A stretch of DNA of 64,000 bases from Jiangella endophytica (GCF_003427025.1 NZ_QVAI01000009.1:1-64000); one strand, 5' to 3'; counted from the first letter of the stretch, positions 42,723 through 51,328 are shown. Notes: generated by a model from the sequence alone, not told the origin. A program made the numbers and translations.

Positions 42723-43769
42723 ATGACCGAGCTGGTGTGTGTCGGGACGTTCACCCCGGCGGCGGGTGGCGAGGGCACGGGCGTGCACGTGTTCACGCGC
42801 GACGCCCGGACCGGGGGACTGACCGGCGTCGGACGTCCGGCGGCGGCGGACGCGCCGACCTTCCTCGCCGCCGGGCCGGGCGGGCGGGTGCTCTACGCGC
42901 TCGACGGCTGGGCGGACGGGGGTGTCCGGGCCTTCGCGGTCGCACGCTCGGGCGCGCTGCGTGATCTCGGTGTGCGGCCGGCCGGCGGCGCCGTCCCGTG
43001 CCACCTCACGGTCACTCCGGACGGACGGTACGTGCTCGTGGCCCACTACGGATCGGGCTCGGTCAGCGTCCACCGGCTGAGTCCTCAGGGTCAGGTGGGG
43101 GAGCGCACCGACCTGGTCTCCTTCGAGGGATCGGGTCCCGACGCCGATCGTCAGGACCGCGCGCACGTCCACCAGGTCTCGGCAGGGCCGGGCGGCACGG
43201 TACGGGTGACGGACCTCGGTGCCGACGCCATCCGGGTATTCAGGCTGCACCGGGGCCGGCTCCTGCCGGGGCCGGTGGCCGCGGCCCGGCCGGGCAGCGG
43301 ACCGCGGCACCTCGCCGTCCACCGCGACGGGCGGCTGCTGGTCACCAACGAGCTGGACTCCACGGTCAGCGTCTTCGCCGAGGACGCGACCGGCGAGCTG
43401 CGCGAGCGGGCCACGCTGCCGTCGACGCTCTCGCCGCCCCGGGAACGCAACTATCCGAGCGAGATCACCATCGCGCCGGACGGCCGGTTCGCCTACGTCG
43501 CGAACCGCGGCGCGAACACCGTGACGACGTTCGGCATCGGCGCCACGACGGTCGAGCCGGTGGCGGAAACGCCGGTGGAGGGGGAGTGGCCACGCCACCT
43601 CACTCGCATCGGTGATCACCTCTACGTCGCCAACGAGCGCTCGCATGCGGTCACGATCTTCGCCGTCGACTCTCGAACCGGTGTTCCGCAGTTCACCGGC
43701 CGCGCGGCCGGCGTGGCGAGCCCGGCCTGCGTCGTCCCCGTCAGCCGGCGCCGAACACCGTCGAGGTGA
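42723..43769 (+). CDS. Lactonase-family beta-propeller (6-phosphogluconolactonase YbhE type)
   Basis: A 348-residue seven-bladed propeller protein of the YbhE/Pgl lactonase family (PF10282). Diagnostic stretches are CVGTFTPAAGGEGTGVHVF at the start, CHLTVTPDGRYVLVAHYGSG, HVHQVSAGPGG, GPRHLAVHRDGRLLVTNELD and YPSEITIAPDGRFAYVANRG. The conserved His, Arg and Glu residues of the active-site face are present. No signal peptide. It would open a sugar lactone to the free acid, feeding the kinase and enolase-like steps. Its last 29 nt overlap the convergent SDR gene, so the two transcripts run into each other. Confidence 0.88.
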   Translation: MTELVCVGTFTPAAGGEGTGVHVFTRDARTGGLTGVGRPAAADAPTFLAAGPGGRVLYALDGWADGGVRAFAVARSGALRDLGVRPAGGAVPCHLTVTPDGRYVLVAHYGSGSVSVHRLSPQGQVGERTDLVSFEGSGPDADRQDRAHVHQVSAGPGGTVRVTDLGADAIRVFRLHRGRLLPGPVAAARPGSGPRHLAVHRDGRLLVTNELDSTVSVFAEDATGELRERATLPSTLSPPRERNYPSEITIAPDGRFAYVANRGANTVTTFGIGATTVEPVAETPVEGEWPRHLTRIGDHLYVANERSHAVTIFAVDSRTGVPQFTGRAAGVASPACVVPVSRRRTPSR

Positions 43770-44526
43770 ACGACGGGTTCGCGATCAGCAGCCCGCCGTC
43801 GAGGACGATCGAGGAGCCCGTCATCCAGGCGGCCTCGCCGGAGACCAGGAACGCGACGACGCCGGCGATCTCCTCGGGCCGGCCCAGGCGACCCAGCGGG
43901 AAGGAGGCGCGAAGCTTCTCGAACACGTCGGGGTCGCGGTCGATGCGTTCCTGCCACGCGGGCGTCGCCACCGTCCCGAGCACCAGCGCGTTCGCCCGGA
44001 TGCCGTCGCGGCCGTGCCGGGCGGCCACCGACCGGACGAGTGACTCCAGGCCCGCCTTGGCCGCGGAGTACGCGGGGTTCCCGAAGTCCGCGTGCGCGTT
44101 GACGGACGAGATCGCGACGATCGCTCCCGAGCCCCCGGTCCGCATCGCGGCGACGGCGGCGCCGAGGAGGCCAACGTTGGCGGTCAGGTTGACCTCGATG
44201 TCGTCGCTCCAGAGTTCCTCGTCACCCTGATCGAGGTCGCCGTCGGTCGCCTTGCCGGCGTTGGCCACGACGATGTCCAGTCGCCCGTATCGCTCTACGG
44301 CGGTCTCGACGAGCCGCCGCCCGGCGCCGCGTTCGCGCAGGTCGAGCGGCACCCGGGTGACGCGGGCGGCGTCGTCTTCCGCGGCCGGGAAGGCCCGGTC
44401 CGTCGCCACCACGGCGGCGCCCTCGTCGAGCAGACGGCGCACGATGGCCGATCCGATGTGGCCGGCCGCGCCGGTGACGACCGCGACGCTGCTCGTCAGC
44501 CGCGGGTCGGTTCGCGTCGTGCTCAC
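43741..44526 (-). CDS. SDR-family oxidoreductase (2)
   Basis: A 261-residue short-chain dehydrogenase with VTGAAGHIGSAIVRR as cofactor motif, VANAG, the catalytic Ser in ISSVNAH and Tyr/Lys in PAYSAAKAG. The C-terminal end is a typical SDR SSIVLDGG plus a short tail. GTG start with GAGAGG 7 nt upstream. It lies 20 nt downstream of the RraA-like gene on the same strand and is probably co-transcribed with it. The 3' end overlaps the convergent lactonase gene by 29 nt. The substrate is unknown; oxidation of a hydroxy acid is plausible. Confidence 0.9.
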   Translation of the reverse strand: MSTTRTDPRLTSSVAVVTGAAGHIGSAIVRRLLDEGAAVVATDRAFPAAEDDAARVTRVPLDLRERGAGRRLVETAVERYGRLDIVVANAGKATDGDLDQGDEELWSDDIEVNLTANVGLLGAAVAAMRTGGSGAIVAISSVNAHADFGNPAYSAAKAGLESLVRSVAARHGRDGIRANALVLGTVATPAWQERIDRDPDVFEKLRASFPLGRLGRPEEIAGVVAFLVSGEAAWMTGSSIVLDGGLLIANPSFTSTVFGAG

Positions 44527-44546
44527 GGTGGGACCTCTCCCGGTGC

Positions 44547-45212
44547 TCAGAGCACGCCGTACGTGTCGAGGGCCTCGACCACCGGCATGCCGTTCTCGAT
44601 CGCCTTGCGGACGACGTTCTCCGTGCTCGCCTTCTCCAGCGCCCGCTCGATCACCTCGGCCTCGACGTCGGCGGGGACGACCACGACGCCGTCGATGTCG
44701 CCGACCACGATGTCGCCCGGCGCGATCGCCACGCCGCCGATCTCGACCGGCACGCGGTAGTCGATCGCCGCGAGGCGGACCGCGGAGTCCTGGGCGAACG
44801 CGCCGCGGCTGAATACGGGCCAGCGCTGGTCGAGGACCTTCGTGGTGTCGCGGTGGTAGCCGTCGACGACGGCGCCGGCCGCGCCCCGGGTGCGGGCGGC
44901 GGCCGTGAGCAGCTCGCCCCAGTAGGCGCACCTCATGGTGCCGCCGCAGGCCAGGTACACCTCGTCCGGCTCGAGCTGGTCCAGCGACTCGGCGAGCAGG
45001 CCGAACGGTGGCCGCTGCGGACCGTGGACGTCGGCGTTCAGCACGGGCATCGCCCGGCCGGCGAGCTTCGCGCCCGGCTCCAGCGGACGTATCCCCGGGG
45101 GCAGCACCTGGTGGACGCGTCCGAGCGCGTCCAGGACGTCGCCGACGACCGAGGTGTTGAGCCGTTCCCGGACCAGAGCCAGGACGTCGGCGTCCAATGC
45201 CGTGGAACCCAT
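44547..45212 (-). CDS. RraA-family protein (HMG/CHA aldolase-like)
   Basis: A 221-residue protein of the RraA fold, which includes regulators of RNase E and the divalent-metal aldolase for 4-hydroxy-4-methyl-2-oxoglutarate and oxaloacetate. The aldolase motif is readable: GELLTAAARTRGAAGAVVDG followed by YHRD, keeping the Arg-Asp pair needed for pyruvate binding and the metal. Actinomycetes with catabolic RraA genes normally use them as aldolases or decarboxylases, which fits this setting. ATG start with GAGAGG 7 nt upstream. Divergent from the GntR gene across a palindromic operator. Confidence 0.85.
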   Translation of the reverse strand: MGSTALDADVLALVRERLNTSVVGDVLDALGRVHQVLPPGIRPLEPGAKLAGRAMPVLNADVHGPQRPPFGLLAESLDQLEPDEVYLACGGTMRCAYWGELLTAAARTRGAAGAVVDGYHRDTTKVLDQRWPVFSRGAFAQDSAVRLAAIDYRVPVEIGGVAIAPGDIVVGDIDGVVVVPADVEAEVIERALEKASTENVVRKAIENGMPVVEALDTYGVL

Positions 45213-45232
45213 CGCGTTGCCTCTCGCCGTAG

Positions 45233-45255
45233 TCCCATTCATCCTATAAATGGGA
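45233..45255. promoter_or_regulatory. Palindromic operator between RraA-like and GntR genes
   Basis: Perfect 7-bp arms TCCCATT and AATGGGA are separated by 9 nt that themselves contain AT-CCT-AT symmetry, giving a 23-nt dyad. It lies 20 nt before the RraA-like gene and overlaps a possible -10 box (TATAGG on the minus strand). It is a strong candidate site for the GntR regulator encoded next door. Confidence 0.65.
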
Positions 45256-45335
45256 TCGTAGGGCGGATTCTGAGATATCGTCAAGGCACTCGCGTGCGCC
45301 GACCGTCGCGAGCCGCACAGCTGGAGGTGCCCGCC

Positions 45336-46049
45336 GTGGCCGAACGACTCAGCAAGTCCGTCGCGGACGACCTTCTCGCTCGGATCGCGCGTGCTGAGTA
45401 CGTCGCGGGTGACACCCTGCCCTCCGAGCAGCAGCTGGGAGCGATGTACGGCGTCGGGCGCAACACGGTCCGGGAGGCCATGCAGACGCTGCGCGTCCTC
45501 GGCATCGTCGAGGTGCGTCCGCGCCTCGGCGCTCGCGTCATCGACTCGGCTGCGCCCAACGCCCTGGCGACGGCCGCGATCTCGCACCTGTTGCGCGGTG
45601 AGACCGTCGACCAGCTCTACGACGTCCGGCTGATCCTGGAGCCGGCGGCGGCGGCGAAGGCGGCGAAGCACCGCACGGACGACGACCTCCTGGCCATCAG
45701 GCGAGCGCTGGGCCACTTCAGGGTCGCGTTCGAGCTCGGCGAGAACATCTGGGAGCAGGACATCGCGTTCCACGACGCCGTCGCCCAGGCCAGCGGCAAT
45801 CCGGTCCTGGCACGCCTGCTCGCACCGATGTCGGACCTCCTGGGCCACGCGAGGAAGGCCACCGGCACGTTGCGCGAGGCGGCCGAGCGGGCCCTGCACG
45901 AGCACGAGCAGATCGCCGTCGCCATCGAGGAGCGATCGGCTCGCCGCGCCCGCAGTGCCATGGAGCAGCACATCCGTTCCGCCATCTGGGCGCTCGAGAC
46001 GGCCAGGAAGCGCGGTCAGTCCGCACCCGACGAACAGGAGATCCCATGA
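45336..46049 (+). CDS. GntR-family (FCD/FadR-type) regulator
   Basis: A 237-residue regulator. The winged helix-turn-helix spans residues about 5-70 (DDLLARIARAEYVAGDTLPS; YGVGRNTVREAMQTLRVLG), with the FCD domain behind it (LYDVRLILEPAAAAKAAKHR; DIAFHDAVAQASGNPVLARL; ALHEHEQIAVAIEERSARRA). GTG 45336 is chosen because GGAGG lies 8 nt upstream. The stop overlaps the RidA start (ATGA). It probably controls both its own operon and the divergent RraA/SDR pair through the palindrome between them. Confidence 0.88.
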   Translation: MAERLSKSVADDLLARIARAEYVAGDTLPSEQQLGAMYGVGRNTVREAMQTLRVLGIVEVRPRLGARVIDSAAPNALATAAISHLLRGETVDQLYDVRLILEPAAAAKAAKHRTDDDLLAIRRALGHFRVAFELGENIWEQDIAFHDAVAQASGNPVLARLLAPMSDLLGHARKATGTLREAAERALHEHEQIAVAIEERSARRARSAMEQHIRSAIWALETARKRGQSAPDEQEIP

Positions 46050-46432
46050 CGAGCAGGATCCGTTTCAGCACCGACGAAGCGCCGGCGCCAGGAGGGTCCT
46101 ACTCCCAGGCCATCGGCACCGACACCCTCGTCTGGACCGCGGGGATCGGCCCGCACGACCCGGTGACGGGCGAGATCGTCGGCGCCGACGTGGCGGAACA
46201 GACCGAGCAGGTGCTGCGCAACCTGGCAGCGGTCCTGGCCGCCGCGGGGAGCGGGCTGGCCGACGTCATGAAGACCACGACCCACCTCGCCCACCTCGAG
46301 CGCGACTTCCACGCCTACGACGCCGTGTACAAGCGGGCGTTCAGCGCCCCGTTCCCGGCGCGTACCACCGTGGGCTCTCAGCTGTTCGGGATCCTCGTCG
46401 AGATCGACGTCGTCGCGGTCCGGCACCCGTGA
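46046..46432 (+). CDS. RidA-family enamine/imine deaminase
   Basis: A 128-residue member of the RidA/YjgF family. The conserved Arg that binds the substrate carboxylate is in PARTTVGSQLFG, and GGSYSQAIGTDTLVWTAG plus the C-terminal VEIDVVAV match the family. RidA proteins hydrolyse reactive 2-aminoacrylate or 2-aminocrotonate released by PLP dehydratases. Here it is translationally coupled to the GntR gene and to a fold-III PLP enzyme downstream, which strongly suggests that the PLP enzyme releases an enamine. Length is typical. Confidence 0.9.
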   Translation: MTSRIRFSTDEAPAPGGSYSQAIGTDTLVWTAGIGPHDPVTGEIVGADVAEQTEQVLRNLAAVLAAAGSGLADVMKTTTHLAHLERDFHAYDAVYKRAFSAPFPARTTVGSQLFGILVEIDVVAVRHP

Positions 46433-47616
46433 CACTGCCGCCGCCGCACCTGCCGCGCCTCGTGCTCGACGACGCGGCGCTGCGGCACAACATCGCGACC
46501 GTGGCGGCGTTCGCGGAGCGCACCGGGACCCTGCTCGCGCCGCACATCAAGACGCACCTGTCCGGCGAGCTCACCCGACGGCAGCTGGACGCCGGCGCGT
46601 GGGGCGTGACGGTCGCCACCGCCGACCAAGCGCGCTGGGCCGTCGATTTCGGAGCGCCGCGGGTCCTGGTCGCCAACGAGGTCCTGGAGCCGTCCGGACT
46701 GGGCTACCTCGCCCAGCTCGACGAGCAGGGGGTCTGGGCCGCCTGCCTCGTCGACTCGGTCGACGGGGTCGAGCACCTGGACCAGGTGCTCGACCGGCCC
46801 CTTCGCGTGCTCGTGGAGCTCGGAGCGCCGGGGGCGCGCTGCGGCGCGCGAACCGTCACCGAGGCGATCGCCGTCGCCGCAGCCGTCAGGGCGTCCCGGC
46901 AGTTGCGGCTGGCAGGCGTCGAAGGATACGAGGGCGTGGTCGCCGGATCGGGGCCGGACCGGCTCGCCCGGGTCGACGACTTCCTCCGGCTGCTGGCCGG
47001 CCTCGCGACCGAGCTCGATCGGGCCGGCGCCTTCGCCGAGCGGCCGGTGCTCTCCGCGGGCGGGAGCGCCTACCTCGACCGGGTCGCGGCGATCCTGGGC
47101 GAGATCGAACTCTCGCAGGCGCCGCTCGTCGTGCTCCGTCCCGGGGCGTACGTCACGCACGACCACATCGCGTACCAGGAGCTGTCACCGTTCGGCGACC
47201 GCGTGCGCGACGTCGCGAGCCTCCGGCCGGCGGCCGAGCTCTGGGCGCGGGTGCTGTCGAGGCCCGAACCCGGGCTGGCCCTGCTCGGCGCCGGCAAACG
47301 CGAATGCCCGTACGACCTGCACCTGCCGATGGTGCTCCGGGCGGCCGGCCCCGGCGGGGAGCGACGGTCGATCGCCGGGGCCGTGGTCACGGACATGAAC
47401 GATCACCACTCGTACCTCGCTGTCCCCGAGGACGCGGAGCTGCGGCCGGGTGATGCCGTCGCCCTCGGCATGTCGCATCCGTGCACGATCTTCGACAAGT
47501 GGGATCAGATCCCGGTCCTCGACGGTGCCGGCGAGACCGTCGAGGTGGTGCACCCGCTCGTCACCCGCGCCCATCGCGCCGGTCTGCTGGATCAGATCGC
47601 GTCGACCAGCCGGTAG
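46429..47616 (+). CDS. Fold-III PLP enzyme, D-threonine aldolase / D-serine dehydratase-like
   Basis: A 395-residue alanine-racemase-fold enzyme. Lys41 in LLAPHIKTHLSG is the PLP lysine. The C-terminal metal-binding motif SHPCTIFDKW (His350, Cys352) is the hallmark of the D-serine-dehydratase/D-threonine-aldolase group, which cleaves or dehydrates D-hydroxy amino acids with PLP plus a divalent metal. The GTG start overlaps the RidA stop (GTGA). Pairing with RidA favours dehydration over aldol cleavage. The last 25 nt overlap the convergent regulator gene. Confidence 0.88.
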   Translation: MTLPPPHLPRLVLDDAALRHNIATVAAFAERTGTLLAPHIKTHLSGELTRRQLDAGAWGVTVATADQARWAVDFGAPRVLVANEVLEPSGLGYLAQLDEQGVWAACLVDSVDGVEHLDQVLDRPLRVLVELGAPGARCGARTVTEAIAVAAAVRASRQLRLAGVEGYEGVVAGSGPDRLARVDDFLRLLAGLATELDRAGAFAERPVLSAGGSAYLDRVAAILGEIELSQAPLVVLRPGAYVTHDHIAYQELSPFGDRVRDVASLRPAAELWARVLSRPEPGLALLGAGKRECPYDLHLPMVLRAAGPGGERRSIAGAVVTDMNDHHSYLAVPEDAELRPGDAVALGMSHPCTIFDKWDQIPVLDGAGETVEVVHPLVTRAHRAGLLDQIASTSR

Positions 47617-48890
47617 GTCTGCCGTGGCCGGCCCGGCGTCACCACGTCGACCGGGGGCGGCACCGGCCAGGCGAGCCCCACCCGCGCGAGGTCCTGGAGG
47701 ACCCGCCGTGCGGTCCGGGCGCTGACGCCGAGTACCTGCGCCGCGGACTCGGCGTCGACCGTGGCGGCGCCCGAGATGCCGCCGCGCAGCGTCTGGAACG
47801 TCTCCAGGTGTTTGGTCTCGACCAGCCTCGGGCTGGCGTCGGCGCCGTCGTCGGCGAGCGACAGGGTCGATCCGTCACCGAACTTGATCACCGTGCTGCC
47901 CTGGGACTCGGCCAGCGCCTGCTCCGCGTGGCGCTCGGCGGCCGCGGCGGTCTCGCCGACGCCGAAGCCGACCAGTGGGGTGACTCCGGTCCTCTTCTGC
48001 ACCGCGCCGACGAAGGCGGCGCGGCTGAACTGGTCGGTGAGGTGCCCGAGGGACGCGACCGTGGCCATGAGGATGATGCTGCGGTCGTCGCGGGGCAGGA
48101 CGCTGATGCTGGCGCGGTCGGCCTCCGGCCGAAGCGCGTTGACCGCCTCGAGGCGGAGCTGCTGCAGACGCCATGGCTGGCGCGCATCGCCGGGAGCGCC
48201 CTTGGGGAGGTCGGGGATCTCGACGACGCCCACGGCGACGCCGGCGGACTCGAGCAGGCTGCCCGCGCCGAGGAACGCCGCCGTGCGCAGCGACGTCCGC
48301 AGGGTGGAGCTGGTCGCCCGGATGCGGACGACCGGGACGCCGCGGGCCCGGAGATGGTCGGTCACCTCGCCGACCGTGGTGAGGGCGCCCGTGGTCTGAC
48401 CGCTGGCGTAGAGGCGCTCGTGGAACTCGGCGAAGTGGGCGGCGCTGTCGACCGCCTCGTAGGCCATGGAACTGACCCGCCGCCGCGAGAGCTGGCACTC
48501 CTCGTAGGCCTCGGCCACGGCGTCGGCCGGCAGTGAGTCGATGCTGACGCGCTCGACGTCGATCACGCCCTCGCGCATCGCGCGGATCATGGCGCCGTAG
48601 AGCGAGGACCCGGTCAGCTCGACATGGGTGGCCGGGCGCGTGAGCACGCCCTCCGCGAGCGCGATGTCGTGGGGGAGCGGGCCGGCGAACAGGACGGCGT
48701 CGACGCGGTCCAGCATGCCGCGGACGCGTGCCGCGATCTGAGACTGCTTCGTGTAGCTGGCCGCGACCACGCTGATCGCCGGAACGTCGCGGCCCACCAT
48801 CGCCTGTCCGACGTCGACGATGCGCTGCACGGAGTCGGAGGGGCCGACGACACCGACGCGGACGGCGCCCGGTCGCCGCGGCGGGGTCAT
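47592..48890 (-). CDS. Transcriptional regulator with GGDEF-like domain and winged helix
   Basis: A 432-residue regulator I cannot name precisely. The N-terminal 120 residues look like a Rossmann-type sensor (VGVVGPSDSVQRIVDVGQAM; AVLFAGPLPHDIALAEG), reminiscent of receptor domains seen in PrpR-like proteins. The middle (about 245-340) resembles a degenerate GGDEF/GTP-cyclohydrolase-like fold (VGFGVGETAAAAERHAEQAL). The C-terminus is a winged helix (AESAAQVLGVSARTARRVLQ). AGGAGGG is 5 nt before the ATG, a strong ribosome site. It is downstream of the aminotransferase gene (74 nt) on the same strand and may control it. Its end is antisense to the PLP-enzyme gene. Confidence 0.7.
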   Translation of the reverse strand: MTPPRRPGAVRVGVVGPSDSVQRIVDVGQAMVGRDVPAISVVAASYTKQSQIAARVRGMLDRVDAVLFAGPLPHDIALAEGVLTRPATHVELTGSSLYGAMIRAMREGVIDVERVSIDSLPADAVAEAYEECQLSRRRVSSMAYEAVDSAAHFAEFHERLYASGQTTGALTTVGEVTDHLRARGVPVVRIRATSSTLRTSLRTAAFLGAGSLLESAGVAVGVVEIPDLPKGAPGDARQPWRLQQLRLEAVNALRPEADRASISVLPRDDRSIILMATVASLGHLTDQFSRAAFVGAVQKRTGVTPLVGFGVGETAAAAERHAEQALAESQGSTVIKFGDGSTLSLADDGADASPRLVETKHLETFQTLRGGISGAATVDAESAAQVLGVSARTARRVLQDLARVGLAWPVPPPVDVVTPGRPRQTYRLVDAI

Positions 48891-48964
48891 TCCGGCCCTC
48901 CTGGAGTCGAAGAGGCGTGCGCGAAATGCGAATTATGCACGACCAAAACTACCATGGTGCGACT

Positions 48965-50278
48965 CTAGCGACCAGTGCCGAGAGCACGCAGCGCGTCGGC
49001 GGCGGCCGCCACCGTCTCGTGCACGTCCGCCTCCGTATGCGCCGTCGACAGGAACCACAGGCCGCGCGGAACGATGTTGACGCCGCGATCCATCAGCAAC
49101 CCGTGCAGCCGTGCCGACGCCGCCAGATCGGTGGCGGCGAAATCGCGGTAGTCGCGCACGTCGTCGGACTCGGTCACGTAGGTCTGGATCATCGGCCCGG
49201 GGCCGGTCACGACGAGCGGCACGCCCGCCTGCCGGGCGGCCTCGCGCAGGCCGTCGGCCAGGAGGGCGCCCAGGCGGAACACCCGCGGGTAAAGGTCGTC
49301 GCGGTCGCGTTCGAGGACCTCGAGCGTGGCCCGGGCCGCGGCGACGGCCACCGGATGGGCGTTGAACGTGCCGGCATGCGCGACCTGGCCCGACGAGATG
49401 CGGTCCATGATCTCGGCCCGTCCGGTGAACGCCGAGAGCTGCATGCCGCCGGCGATCGCCTTCCCGAAGACCGCGAGGTCCGGTGTCACGCCGAGGTACT
49501 CCTGTGCGCCGCCGAGGGCCAGCCGGAAGCCGGTGATCACCTCGTCGAAGACCAGCAGCGCTCCCGTCCGGCGGCACAGGTCCCGGACTGCCCGGAGGTA
49601 GCCCTCGACCGGCATGATCACGCCGGTGTTGCACAGCACGGGCTCCATGATGACGGCGGCGACGTCGTCGCCGTGCCGCTCCATCAGCTCCGTGAGCGCC
49701 TCGATGTCGTTCCACGGCGCGAGGAGCACGTCGGCGGCCGAGCTGAGCTGCTGGCCGCCGGTGCCCGGGACCAGCTGGGGCCGGCGGGCCGGGCCGGCCG
49801 CGTCGACCGGCGGATGCACGCTGTAGAGCACGGGGTCGAGCCAGCCGTGATAGTGCCCTTCGAACTTGACGACCTTGCCGCGGCCCGTGTGCCCGCGGGC
49901 GAGCCGCAGCGCGCCATGGACCGCCTCGGAGCCCACCGAGTTGAACCGCACCTTCTCGGCGCTCGGCACCACTCGCGCCAGCGCTTCGGCGAGCTCGACC
50001 TCGTCGCGGTGCTGGGCGGAGTAGCTGATGCCCCGGCCGGCCTGCGCCGCCACGGCTTCGACCACGGGGCCGGCGGCGTGGCCGAGCAGCGCCGGTCCCT
50101 GACCGAGGACGTAGTCGATGTAGCGGTTGCCGTCGACGTCGTAGAGGTACGCGCCTCGGGCATGGTCGACGAAGAGCGTGCCGTTGGGCAGTCGCCTGGC
50201 GTCGCTGGACACGCCGCCGGCGAGCACGCGCTCGGCCCGCTTCCTCAGCAACTCGCTGGCACCCTGGGCCCGGTTCAC
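48965..50278 (-). CDS. Class III aminotransferase (glutamate-1-semialdehyde-aminomutase-like)
   Basis: A 437-residue PLP enzyme of fold type I. The PLP lysine is Lys273 in AVFGKAIAGGM, and the preceding Asp is in LLVFDEVITGFR; GHYHGWLDPV is typical of the GSA-aminomutase subgroup. Free-standing copies away from haem genes usually act as transaminases or aminomutases on beta-amino or hydroxy-amino acids. Start is GTG 50278 with only a weak GGTGATG upstream, so the first residues are uncertain. It diverges from the FAH-family gene across a 198-nt control region that contains a 7-bp inverted repeat (GCACGGC/GCCGTGC, 50326-50352). Confidence 0.88.
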   Translation of the reverse strand: MNRAQGASELLRKRAERVLAGGVSSDARRLPNGTLFVDHARGAYLYDVDGNRYIDYVLGQGPALLGHAAGPVVEAVAAQAGRGISYSAQHRDEVELAEALARVVPSAEKVRFNSVGSEAVHGALRLARGHTGRGKVVKFEGHYHGWLDPVLYSVHPPVDAAGPARRPQLVPGTGGQQLSSAADVLLAPWNDIEALTELMERHGDDVAAVIMEPVLCNTGVIMPVEGYLRAVRDLCRRTGALLVFDEVITGFRLALGGAQEYLGVTPDLAVFGKAIAGGMQLSAFTGRAEIMDRISSGQVAHAGTFNAHPVAVAAARATLEVLERDRDDLYPRVFRLGALLADGLREAARQAGVPLVVTGPGPMIQTYVTESDDVRDYRDFAATDLAASARLHGLLMDRGVNIVPRGLWFLSTAHTEADVHETVAAAADALRALGTGR

Positions 50279-50476
50279 GACTGCATCACCACGCGCGACC
50301 TCCGATGTCGTCTCGTCACCTTGCGGCACGGCCCACACCACCGCAGCCGTGCGGAGGGGGTCAACAGATCGCACAAGCCGACGTACGCGGCCGCAACAAC
50401 TGGTCCTACCGGCGCGGCACGGGCGCGGCAAGACTTGTCCGGCAGACGCACCAACCATCGATTCGGAGGCAGAGCC

Positions 50477-51328
50477 TTGCGACTTGCGCGGATCCGGAGG
50501 GCACCCGAGGGGCCCGTCGAGCTGGCGGCGGCGCTCGACGACCAGACCCTGGTGTCGCTGCGGGAGGTCGACGCCGAGGGCGACCCACTGGCGGCACTGG
50601 ACCGGCTCGGCCTGGACGGGCTGCGAGCCGCGGCCGCGCGCCTCGCCGTGGGCGGCGAGCGGCTGGCCGTGAGCGAGGTGATCTTCGAGACGCCGGTGGC
50701 CGCCTGCTCCAAGGTGTGCTGTCTGGCGCTGAACTACCGCGCGCACGCCGACGAGAGCAGCCTGGACGTGCCGCCCGTGCCGGTGCTCTTCTTCAAGCCG
50801 CCGAGCGCGCTGGTCGGGCACGGTGCGACGGTGCGGCCGCCGGAACGCACCGCTCACGTCGAGCACGAGGTCGAGCTGGCGGTCGTGATCGGCCGCCGGT
50901 GCCGCGACGTTGCGGAGCGCGACTGGGCCGAGGTGGTGGCCGGCTACACCATCGTCAACGACATGACGGCTCGCGACCTGCAGCTCGAGAGCATGCGGCG
51001 GCAGGAGCCGTGGGACCACTCGAAGGCGTTCGACACGTTCGCGCCGCTGGGGCCGTTCCTGGTGACGCCCGACGAGGTGCCCGACCCGCACGCGCTGACC
51101 ATGACCCTGACCGTCGACGGGGAGGTGCGCCAGCACGCCCACACCGGCGACATGGTGCACCGGATCCCGAGACTGATCGCCGACCTCACCGACGGGATGA
51201 CGCTGCTGCCGGGCGACGTGATCGCGACGGGCACCACGGCGGGGATCGCTCCCGTCCAGGACGGCGACGTCATGCACGCCAGCATCGACGGCCTGGGGAC
51301 GCTGGTGAGCCCGGTGCAGTGGAAGTAA
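50477..51328 (+). CDS. Fumarylacetoacetate-hydrolase-family protein
   Basis: A 283-residue metal-dependent hydrolase/decarboxylase of the FAH superfamily. Conserved blocks are CLALNYRAHADE, PVLFFKPPSALVGHG, the metal Glu ligands in VEHEVELAVVIGRRCRDV, YTIVNDMTARDLQ, and the C-terminal LLPGDVIATGTTAGIAPVQDGD. Family members hydrolyse acylpyruvates, decarboxylate oxaloacetate or hydrate 2-keto acids. The start is TTG 50477 with GGAGG 7 nt upstream. Fits a keto-acid step in the same amino- or hydroxy-acid pathway as the divergent aminotransferase; the exact reaction is unknown. Confidence 0.88.
   Translation: MRLARIRRAPEGPVELAAALDDQTLVSLREVDAEGDPLAALDRLGLDGLRAAAARLAVGGERLAVSEVIFETPVAACSKVCCLALNYRAHADESSLDVPPVPVLFFKPPSALVGHGATVRPPERTAHVEHEVELAVVIGRRCRDVAERDWAEVVAGYTIVNDMTARDLQLESMRRQEPWDHSKAFDTFAPLGPFLVTPDEVPDPHALTMTLTVDGEVRQHAHTGDMVHRIPRLIADLTDGMTLLPGDVIATGTTAGIAPVQDGDVMHASIDGLGTLVSPVQWK

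Noticed and set aside
44547-45971. A 474-residue frame extending the RraA-like protein across the GntR gene.
   Set aside because: The extension is antisense to the GntR coding region. The ATG at 45212 has a proper ribosome site and gives the normal family length.
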